NCBI GenBank assembly: GCA_023441625.1 | Contig: JAEZOA010000049.1 | Location: forward strand, 1-8,108 | Direction of reading: 5' to 3' | Length of the DNA: 8,108 nucleotides | Source: Bacillota bacterium | Lineage (GTDB): Bacteria; Bacillota; Clostridia; Acetivibrionales; DSM-1351 | Part shown: positions 1-5,329 of the stretch, one piece after another | Layout: each line of letters starts with the position of its first letter | Numbering within the stretch: position 1 is the stretch's first letter | The notes under the pieces: model-generated | What the model saw: only the letters and a program-made list of their open reading frames with translations | Databases searched by the model: none | Told to the model about the DNA's origin: nothing | Program-made: the position numbers and the translations under genes

Positions 1-360
1 GGTATAGATATACCTGTCGCCCCGGATATACATCGTGATGTCAATATCCGAATGAAGCCTTATTTCCATATTTTCTAACAAGGCGAATACGCTGGAGTCA
101 ATCGCCAGGGCGTGGCTGCCTTCTTTGCTGAAACAGTTTTCCAGCGATGTGGTGTCCTCCACCACGTATTCGCAGCGGTTAAGCATGCTATCGATATCAT
201 TGACCGCGTTTTTGAACTGCTCCAGGGTCATTTCGTCGGTATATTGACGCGTGCTGTACATGTTATACGTGAATATGACAACGGCAAAGAGTATGATGGG
301 AATCAACAAAAATAAAAAAGACCATAAAAACTTATATTTCAGACTACCGCTTCGGATCAT
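1..360 (-). CDS. Membrane-anchored sensor/regulator, N-terminal part (AraC-type or YesM-type), partial
   Basis: The reading frame starts at an ATG whose first base is 360 and stays open for 120 codons to the left edge, where it is cut. The start has a good ribosome site (GAGGGAG on the minus strand, plus positions 367-373) six bases upstream. Residues 1-10 are polar and basic (MIRSGSLKYK). Residues 11-33 are a strongly hydrophobic membrane segment (FLWSFLFLLIPIILFAVV). Residues from about 35 on are soluble, begin with a helical stretch rich in E, D, N and Q, and look like an extracytoplasmic sensor domain. This arrangement fits two families found beside LplABC-type transporters: AraC regulators with a membrane-anchored sensor domain, and YesM-like histidine kinases. 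The deciding domains lie outside the window. Divergent orientation next to the transporter suggests it controls that operon, sensing an extracellular ligand. That it is coding is fairly sure; the exact family is not. Confidence 0.75.
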   Translation of the reverse strand, partial: MIRSGSLKYKFLWSFLFLLIPIILFAVVIFTYNMYSTRQYTDEMTLEQFKNAVNDIDSMLNRCEYVVEDTTSLENCFSKEGSHALAIDSSVFALLENMEIRLHSDIDITMYIRGDRYIYT

Positions 361-420
361 ATGCTACTCCCTCGTTTCGCAGCCATATAGACTTTATCCG
401 GCACATTTGGTGAGATGGCA

Positions 421-453
421 AACGCACGGCCCGCCAGGGACTGGGGCCGCGTT
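421..453 (-). promoter_or_regulatory. GC-rich hairpin in the presumed regulator leader
   Basis: AACG (421-424) pairs with CGTT (450-453), and CGGCCC (427-432) pairs with GGGCCG (444-449). There is a two-base bulge at 425-426 and an 11-base loop. If the regulator is transcribed from near 491, this structure lies in its 5' leader, about 60 bases before the start codon. No U-run follows on either strand, so it is not a standard terminator. It may affect leader stability or translation, or it may be chance. Confidence 0.3.
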
Positions 454-497
454 CCATACTCCTTTGCGCTTCCGGAGACAAGCATATATCTCATGGT

Positions 498-525
498 ATT
501 ATAACATATCCATGACTTAAGTCGA
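498..525 (-). promoter_or_regulatory. Candidate promoter for the divergent regulator gene
   Basis: On the minus strand a perfect TATAAT lies at plus positions 498-503. It is preceded at 16 bases by TCGACT (plus 520-525), which matches four of six bases of the -35 consensus TTGACA. Transcription would begin near 491 and give a leader of about 130 bases. The palindrome GACTTAAGTC (514-523) overlaps the -35 box and could be an operator. The -10 is strong and the -35 weak. Confidence 0.45.
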
Positions 526-556
526 GAGGCCTGTGCATGGAGAAGCGAGGTAAACC

Positions 557-592
557 AAAAAAGCAAGTCACATATCTCAATAAAGCAAATCA
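557..592 (+). promoter_or_regulatory. Phased 14-bp direct repeat, candidate AraC-type activator site
   Basis: Two copies of AAWAAAGCAARTCA lie at 557-570 and 579-592. They agree at 12 of 14 positions and are offset by 22 bases, about two helical turns. The core AAAGCAA recurs at 615-621 and 624-630. Tandem half-sites about 21 bases apart are the usual target layout of AraC/XylS activators, and the adjacent divergent gene may encode such a protein. The second copy would overlap the -35 position of a promoter whose -10 is TATAAA at 610-615, as in class II activation. The region is A-rich, so chance repetition is possible. Confidence 0.35.
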
Positions 593-618
593 AGGAACAG
601 GTTCCTTTTTATAAAAAG
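592..618 (+). promoter_or_regulatory. Adjoining dyads over a candidate operon promoter
   Basis: AAGGAAC-AG-GTTCCTT (592-607) is a perfect 7+2+7 inverted repeat. It runs into a perfect 14-bp palindrome CTTTTTATAAAAAG (605-618). TATAAA at 610-615 could serve as a -10 box, but the corresponding -35 position (587-592) is poor, so this promoter would need an activator. The first dyad would sit between the -35 and -10, a common operator position. Read as RNA it would form only a 6-bp A/U-rich hairpin before a short U-run, weak as a terminator. Confidence 0.35.
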
Positions 619-652
619 CAAAAAAAGCAAAGCCGATTTGTGCGAATGACAA

Positions 653-681
653 TTGGAACCGGCCGAATAAAGGCATATGCT
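653..681 (+). promoter_or_regulatory. Weak alternative promoter for the transporter operon
   Basis: TTGGAA (653-658) and TATGCT (676-681) are 17 bases apart, and each matches four of six consensus bases. Transcription would start near 688, giving a leader of about 25 bases before the first permease start at 713. It competes with the TATAAA candidate at 610-615, and sequence alone does not decide between them. Confidence 0.2.
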
Positions 682-712
682 TTTCTCACGGAATTGCGAA
701 GGGAGAATATGC

Positions 713-1669
713 ATGCTTGGAAACCAACGCGCGGCCCAAAGGCAAACAAGCGGCAGAATCACTTTGGGGAGCAGGCTGAAAAAGGACATCATCCAGAACA
801 AGTATGCTTACTTATTATTTCTGCCGGTGCTGATCTGGTATCTGCTGTTTCGTTATGCACCAATGACAAACCTGTCCATCGCTTTTGTAGACTTCAATCT
901 ATATAAAGGCATCGCGGCGAGCAAATGGGTAGGTTTTGAGTTTTTCGAAAAATTTTTCAAATCGTTTTATGCATGGCGCCTGATACGCAACACCGTGCTC
1001 CTGAGCGTGTATGATATTATCTTCTCGTTTCCGGCACCTATCCTGCTGGCGCTTTTGCTCAACGAAGTCCAGAATATGCGGGCAAAAAAGCTCATGCAGA
1101 CCGTCAGCTACATGCCTCATTTTATTTCACTGGTTGTGGTATGCGGCATGCTGAGGGATTTCTCCAGTTCAACGGGCCTGTTCAACCAACTGCGCGAGCT
1201 GTTCGGGCTGGAGACTTACAACCTTCTATCAGAACCAGCCAATTACCGCACCATCCATGTGGGAAGCAGCGTGTGGCAATCCATGGGCTGGAACAGCATC
1301 ATCTACCTGGCAACCATCTCCACCATCGATCCGCAGTTGTATGAAGCAGCTTATATGGATGGCGCTAATGTGTTCCGTCGGATGATCCACGTGACGCTCC
1401 CGTCCCTGACGCCCATCATTTCGGTGCAGTTCATCATGCGCCTGGGCAGTGTCATGACGGTGGGATACGAAAAGATCATCCTGCTTTACAACTCCCTCAC
1501 TTATGATACAGCGGACGTCATTTCCACCTACTTGTACCGTTACGGAATATTGAATGGCGAGTACAGCATGGGCACCGCCATCGGGATGTTCAACTCAGTC
1601 ATTAATATCCTGATCCTGGTCAGCGTCAACAAGATATTTGCACGGTTTACGAAAAACAGCCTTTGGTGA
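713..1669 (+). CDS. CUT1 sugar ABC transporter permease, LplB type
   Basis: This is one of two inner-membrane channel subunits of a carbohydrate importer. The 318-residue length is normal for LplB/YtcO-type permeases. After a polar, basic N-terminus (1-30) there are about six hydrophobic segments, near residues 31-49, 93-117, 133-147, 182-203, 234-252 and 289-309. The cytoplasmic EAA loop that docks the ATPase is clear: EAA at 211-213, DGA at 216-218 and LP at 229-230. The C-terminal part with TADVISTYLYRYG is typical of this subfamily. I chose the ATG at 713 because GAAGGGAG (698-705) lies seven bases upstream; the in-frame ATG at 677 has no such site and adds 12 residues of no family character. 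It is the first gene of the plus-strand operon, and the partner permease starts 14 bases after its stop. Substrate cannot be read from sequence; relatives carry oligosaccharides. The family call is very secure. Confidence 0.95.
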   Translation: MLGNQRAAQRQTSGRITLGSRLKKDIIQNKYAYLLFLPVLIWYLLFRYAPMTNLSIAFVDFNLYKGIAASKWVGFEFFEKFFKSFYAWRLIRNTVLLSVYDIIFSFPAPILLALLLNEVQNMRAKKLMQTVSYMPHFISLVVVCGMLRDFSSSTGLFNQLRELFGLETYNLLSEPANYRTIHVGSSVWQSMGWNSIIYLATISTIDPQLYEAAYMDGANVFRRMIHVTLPSLTPIISVQFIMRLGSVMTVGYEKIILLYNSLTYDTADVISTYLYRYGILNGEYSMGTAIGMFNSVINILILVSVNKIFARFTKNSLW

Positions 1670-1683
1670 AGGGAGGGAAATGC

Positions 1684-2568
1684 ATGACCATGGTCTACAA
1701 AAAAACGCGGGGGGAAAAGGTATTCAGCGTGGTGAACACCCTGCTGCTCCTCCTTTTGACAATCACATTCTTTTATCCGGTCTGGTACTGCCTGGTGTCC
1801 TCGTTCAGCGACCCATCGAGACTAATGGGATATAAAGGCGTCCTGCTAGCGCCGCTGGGTTTTTCCTGGGCCGGGTATGAAGCGGTACTCAAAAACAAGA
1901 ACATATTGACCGGGTACCTGAATACCTTCCTGTATGTAGCCGCGGGTACCGGGCTTGGTTTCGTTCTCACGCTGCTTGGCGCCTATTTTATGTCCCGCAG
2001 GAAGATGATGTTCAAGCGGGTGCTGACGTTGGTCGTCATCCTGACCATGTACATCGACGCCGGCCTCATCCCGCACTTTCTTCTTGTCCGTTCATTGGGT
2101 CTGTACGATTCCCGTTGGGCAGTCTTTCTTCCCGTAGCAGTCAACACCTACAACATGATCGTGATGCGCACTGCCATCATGGCTATCCCCGAGTCCCTGG
2201 AGGAGTCGGCCATGCTGGATGGCGCTAACGACTTGACCATCCTCTGGCACATCATCCTTCCGCTCATCAAGGCGACCATAGCGGTCATCCTTTTGTTCTA
2301 CGTGGTAGCCTGGTGGAACGCCTGGTTCAACGCATCCATCTATATCCGGGACCGCGGCAAGTACCCTCTTCAACTTTTCCTGCGGGAGATATTAATCGCC
2401 AGCACAACGGACGGGAATGACGGAACAGGGGACCAGGGCCTTTATTACCTGGAAACGGTAATCAAATACTGCGCGATCATCGTATCCACCGTGCCGATCC
2501 TGTTTGTATACCCCTTTGTGCAGAAGTACTTCGTCAAGGGCATCATGATTGGTTCCCTGAAGGGATGA
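1684..2568 (+). CDS. CUT1 sugar ABC transporter permease, YtcP/LplC type
   Basis: This is the second channel subunit, pairing with the upstream LplB-type protein. It has 294 residues, the usual size. Hydrophobic segments lie near residues 17-38, 82-102, 112-132, 146-163, 195-215 and 262-280. The EAA-loop variant EESAMLDGA spans 173-181 and is followed by LP at 192-193. The C-terminal YPFVQKYFVKGIMIGSLKG is a hallmark of the YtcP/LplC group. The ATG at 1684 is preferred because the purine-rich AAGGGAGGG (1669-1677) sits six bases before it; the frame is also open from a TTG at 1663, but that start would overlap the upstream gene and place the ribosome site inside the coding sequence. Only 14 bases separate it from the upstream stop, so the two are surely cotranscribed. 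No ATP-binding subunit is encoded in the window; relatives rely on a shared MsmX-like ATPase. Confidence 0.95.
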   Translation: MTMVYKKTRGEKVFSVVNTLLLLLLTITFFYPVWYCLVSSFSDPSRLMGYKGVLLAPLGFSWAGYEAVLKNKNILTGYLNTFLYVAAGTGLGFVLTLLGAYFMSRRKMMFKRVLTLVVILTMYIDAGLIPHFLLVRSLGLYDSRWAVFLPVAVNTYNMIVMRTAIMAIPESLEESAMLDGANDLTILWHIILPLIKATIAVILLFYVVAWWNAWFNASIYIRDRGKYPLQLFLREILIASTTDGNDGTGDQGLYYLETVIKYCAIIVSTVPILFVYPFVQKYFVKGIMIGSLKG

Positions 2569-2590
2569 CCCAAGGCTTTGATGGAATTTG

Positions 2591-2615
2591 CAGGGCTGCG
2601 CGGCCGAGCACCCTG
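2591..2615 (+). promoter_or_regulatory. Intercistronic hairpin before the binding-protein gene
   Basis: CAGGG (2591-2595) pairs with CCCTG (2611-2615), and TGC (2597-2599) pairs with GCA (2608-2610). There is one bulged C and an 8-base loop. It lies in the 75-base gap between the second permease and the binding protein, 15 bases upstream of the AGGAGAG ribosome site. No U-run follows, so termination is unlikely. A 5' stabilising or processing structure that raises binding-protein expression is a reasonable inference. Confidence 0.4.
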
Positions 2616-2643
2616 TGGATCAAGAGTAAAAGGAGAGAAAAAC

Positions 2644-4215
2644 ATGCGTAAGAGGATCCTGGCTTTGACCCTGTGCCTGCTCATGCTGGCGCCCGCCGCT
2701 CTTGCCGACATGCAAGGGGTATACACGCCCCCCCATGTCAACGACGGACAGTATCCCATTTCAGACGGAAGCGCCAAGGTAACCTGGTGGATGTCCATTA
2801 GTGACAGAGCGATTAACTTCATCGACACCTATGACATGAATCCCGCCTACCAGAAGATCCAGGAAAACACGGGCGTGGATATCGAATTCATCCACCCCAC
2901 CGTAGGCATGGTCCAGGAGCAATTCAACCTGCTGTGCGCCTCCGGCCAACTGCCTGACATCATCCAGTTGCCGAACCCCGACACCTATTACAGCGGCGGG
3001 CTGCAGCAGATGTACAACGACGGGCTCATCATCGATTTGACGCCCTACCTGGAGCAGTACGCGCCTCAGTATCTGAGTGTCATCAATCATAGTGAGCTCT
3101 CCCGCAAGCAAATCTACGAAGGCGAGAACAACGAGGTGTTCGGCGTCTACCGGATCACCCATGCGGACATCGTGCCCAGCTGGCGCATGAACTGCCGGGC
3201 TGACTGGCTCAAGGAGTTCGGCATGGAGGAGCCCACGACCGTCGCGGAGTACGAAGCCTATTTTGACGCTGTGCTCAAAAACAAGCCGGGCGTGACCCCA
3301 CTGTATACTGACTTCAAGAATGTCGAAGCGGTGACCTTGCTGATGGGCGCTTTCGACATGCTCGCGACGTTCTATGACGACAACGGAACCATCAGCTATT
3401 ACGCCAACAGTGAAAATTACAAGGAGTTCCTGGCCCTTATGCACACCTGGTATGAAAAGGGCTACATCACCTCCGACTTTGCCTCCCTGACCCCCACCGA
3501 AGTCACAGCCATGTTCGACAGCGGAACCCTAGCGATGTACCCCGAGTCTGTCGATGCGACCTATGTGCGTACCAAGGACCTGAACATGGAAGTCACAAAC
3601 TTGCCCTACATGCGTGCGGCGGAGGATTCCGTGGTGGGCGTAAAGCCGGCAAATGTGCCGGTGGACGCCGGCGTCTCCTATGTGTCCGTAATCACCACAG
3701 CCTGCAAGGATGTCCCTACGGCGCTGCGTCTGCTCAACTACATGTATACCTATGAAGGTGCCTTGATTGGCAACTGGGGCGTGGAAGGGCTAACCTATGA
3801 AATGGGCGAGGACGGCTTCCCCCATTTCACCGAGTACTACACCAAGAACCCCGACGGCATGACCACCAGCAATGCGGCCTACGCCCTGCGTGCGCACCTG
3901 GGCAGCAAGTATACTTACAGCGACCTCATCTGCGGCCTGACCGACCAGGTGCAGATCGCCAACCGCACCAAGTGGATGGCCGACACAAACGAGCAAAGCT
4001 TCCTGAGGCTGCCGCCCATCAAGCTGACCAGCGCCGAGCTTGAGAAGCGCACGGAGATCATGACCGAGGTGAACACCTACGCCTCCGAGATGATGTTCAA
4101 GTTCATCACCGGTGCCGAAACCCTGGACAACTGGGGCAGCTATATTTCCACCGTCGAATCCATGGGGCTTACTGAAGCCATCAAAATCACCCAGGATGCC
4201 TTTAACCGTTACTGA
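2644..4215 (+). CDS. Extracellular sugar-binding protein of the CUT1 transporter (LplA/YtcQ-like)
   Basis: This 523-residue protein should capture the sugar outside the membrane and deliver it to the two upstream permeases. Large binding proteins of about 500 residues are usual for LplB/YtcP systems. Residues 1-21 form a clear signal peptide: MRKR, then a hydrophobic core, then ALA before D22, a good signal peptidase I site. There is no lipobox. The only early cysteine, C11, lies inside the hydrophobic core with leucine before it, which does not fit. Family-like segments include YQKIQENTGVDIEF (69-82) and LCASGQLPDII (97-107). The ATG at 2644 is chosen because AGGAGAG (2631-2637) precedes it by six bases and the signal peptide begins there; the frame extends upstream to 2578 without a ribosome site. 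The protein is rich in Tyr, Asp and Glu, as expected for a secreted sugar binder. The ligand is unknown. How it stays at the cell surface without a lipid anchor is unclear. Confidence 0.93.
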   Translation: MRKRILALTLCLLMLAPAALADMQGVYTPPHVNDGQYPISDGSAKVTWWMSISDRAINFIDTYDMNPAYQKIQENTGVDIEFIHPTVGMVQEQFNLLCASGQLPDIIQLPNPDTYYSGGLQQMYNDGLIIDLTPYLEQYAPQYLSVINHSELSRKQIYEGENNEVFGVYRITHADIVPSWRMNCRADWLKEFGMEEPTTVAEYEAYFDAVLKNKPGVTPLYTDFKNVEAVTLLMGAFDMLATFYDDNGTISYYANSENYKEFLALMHTWYEKGYITSDFASLTPTEVTAMFDSGTLAMYPESVDATYVRTKDLNMEVTNLPYMRAAEDSVVGVKPANVPVDAGVSYVSVITTACKDVPTALRLLNYMYTYEGALIGNWGVEGLTYEMGEDGFPHFTEYYTKNPDGMTTSNAAYALRAHLGSKYTYSDLICGLTDQVQIANRTKWMADTNEQSFLRLPPIKLTSAELEKRTEIMTEVNTYASEMMFKFITGAETLDNWGSYISTVESMGLTEAIKITQDAFNRY

Positions 4216-4224
4216 TTAATGTGC

Positions 4225-4252
4225 GGGGAGCCGGCAGAAACGCCGGCTCCCC
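4225..4252 (+). terminator. Strong hairpin after the transporter genes, possible leaky terminator
   Basis: GGGGAGCCGGC (4225-4235) pairs perfectly over 11 bases with GCCGGCTCCCC (4242-4252) around the loop AGAAAC. It begins nine bases after the binding-protein stop. The following TTTCCCTG is a poor U-tract, so termination may be partial, or the hairpin may mainly protect the 3' end of the transporter mRNA. I see no convincing new promoter between it and the next gene, 45 bases on, which favours read-through at a lower level. Confidence 0.6.
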
Positions 4253-4297
4253 TTTCCCTGAATGAAAATTTAGATGATCATTAAGGAAGTGTTTTGA

Positions 4298-5329
4298 GTG
4301 AAAGCCAGGCAGATCACCTTTACTGCGCCGGGCGTCGCGGAGCTTCTAGCCATCGACGTTCCCGAACCCCAGAAGGATCAGGTGCTGGTGAAAACGGCAT
4401 ACACCGTCGTCAGCGCAGGAACAGAGCGGGCCAACCTCATGGGGCACAAGCATACAAACCCCAACTACATCGATGACAGCGTGCTGCCCCGGTTCCCCAA
4501 GGTGCTTGGCTACTGCGGGGTGGGTATCGTTGAAAAAACGGGCCCCCAGGTAAAGCATACAAAGCCCGGAGACCGTGTCGTCATCTACTTTGGCACGCAC
4601 GCTTCCTATAACTTGGTTCCGGAAGAAAAGGTCATCAGGATCGATGACGAGGCGGCGGACCTTTTATCGCTTTCCCCCGCGGTGATCGCCCAGATATCCA
4701 TGAGCGGTGTGCGTATGGCAAAGATCGAACTTGGGGAGTCGACTCTGATCATGGGCCTAGGGATACTTGGCCTGTATGCCGTACAATGGTGCCGCATGGC
4801 AGGCGCGTGTCCCGTGATCGTGGCTGACCCCAACCCGGAGCGCCGTTCAAAGGCCCTGGAGTTTGGTGCGGATTATGCGTTGGACCCGACCGCGGAGGAT
4901 TTTGCCCAGCGGGTGAAGTCGTTGACCGGGGGCGGCGTGAATACGGTGATAGAAGTTTCCGGGGCTCCGGTGGCCCTGGTCCAGGCGCTGGAATGCACAG
5001 CCAGAATGGCCCGGGTGGTATTGCTGGGCTGCACCCGCGAGAATGACCGTGCTATCGATTTTTACCATATGGTACACTTTAGGGGAGTGCAAATACTGGG
5101 CGCGCATACCAGCGTAAGGCCGGCAGAGGATTCCCGCCCCGGGTACTGGTCGTACCGGGATGAACTGAAGGCTGTTTTGAAATTGGTCTCGGGAAAACGG
5201 ATCGACCTGATGCACAACATACAGGAGGTCCATAAATCGAGTGAGGCGCCGTCGGTTTACGCAAGGCTTGCCGAAAACCGTGATTTTCCCGTCGGCGTCG
5301 TATTTGACTGGGGGGAGGAGCAGCTATGA
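4298..5329 (+). CDS. Medium-chain dehydrogenase/reductase lacking the usual zinc ligands
   Basis: This 343-residue protein has the MDR fold: a GroES-like N-terminal catalytic domain (about 1-140) and a Rossmann domain (about 145-285) with GLGILG at 153-158. D177, in VADPNPERR at the end of the second strand, points to NAD rather than NADP. The segment that normally carries the catalytic zinc cysteine reads SAGTER (39-44), and the usual GHE reads GYCG (71-74), so the standard Cys/His-Glu zinc site is missing. Databases still tend to label such proteins zinc-binding alcohol dehydrogenases. SAGTER and LGY also mark the N-terminal half of a fused family called bi-domain-containing oxidoreductase, whose C-terminal half is Gfo/Idh/MocA, exactly the next gene here. 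The start is GTG, with AAGGAAG (4283-4289) eight bases upstream. Its stop overlaps the next start by four bases. It probably oxidises or reduces a sugar or cyclitol hydroxyl; the substrate is unknown. Confidence 0.9.
   Translation: MKARQITFTAPGVAELLAIDVPEPQKDQVLVKTAYTVVSAGTERANLMGHKHTNPNYIDDSVLPRFPKVLGYCGVGIVEKTGPQVKHTKPGDRVVIYFGTHASYNLVPEEKVIRIDDEAADLLSLSPAVIAQISMSGVRMAKIELGESTLIMGLGILGLYAVQWCRMAGACPVIVADPNPERRSKALEFGADYALDPTAEDFAQRVKSLTGGGVNTVIEVSGAPVALVQALECTARMARVVLLGCTRENDRAIDFYHMVHFRGVQILGAHTSVRPAEDSRPGYWSYRDELKAVLKLVSGKRIDLMHNIQEVHKSSEAPSVYARLAENRDFPVGVVFDWGEEQL

Larger units (their letters stand above)
361..712. promoter_or_regulatory. Divergent intergenic control region
   Basis: This 352-base gap separates the minus-strand regulator from the plus-strand transporter operon, and I see no convincing gene in it. 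It is AT-rich from about 480 onward. From left to right it holds the regulator's ribosome site (367-373), a GC-rich hairpin (421-453), a minus-strand promoter candidate (498-525) overlapping a 10-bp palindrome GACTTAAGTC (514-523), a 14-bp direct repeat (557-570 and 579-592), two adjoining dyads (592-607 and 605-618), a second weak plus-strand promoter candidate (653-681), and the ribosome site of the first permease gene (698-705). The density of symmetric and repeated elements suits a regulated divergent promoter. All functional readings are inferred. Confidence 0.6.

Noticed and set aside
112..520. Plus-strand open frames of 67 and 89 codons near the left edge
   Set aside because: They run mostly opposite the better-supported minus-strand regulator, which has a ribosome site, a membrane segment and an open frame to the edge.
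357..593. Minus-strand 78-codon open frame in the divergent gap
   Set aside because: It overlaps the regulatory elements and the regulator's ribosome site, has no good ribosome site of its own, and its sequence resembles no family I know.
592..612. Inverted repeat plus T-run read as an intrinsic terminator
   Set aside because: The stem is only six or seven A/T-rich base pairs with a tiny loop, and there is no upstream plus-strand gene to terminate; an operator is more likely.
361..712. Riboswitch, T-box or CRISPR repeats in the intergenic region
   Set aside because: I found no conserved aptamer-like pattern, T-box motif or regularly spaced palindromic repeats with unique spacers.
2761..3444. 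Long minus-strand open frame (227 codons) opposite the binding-protein gene
   Set aside because: It lies wholly antisense to a well-supported gene, has a biased His/Val/Asp-rich composition typical of mirrored GC-rich codons, and shows no recognisable domain.
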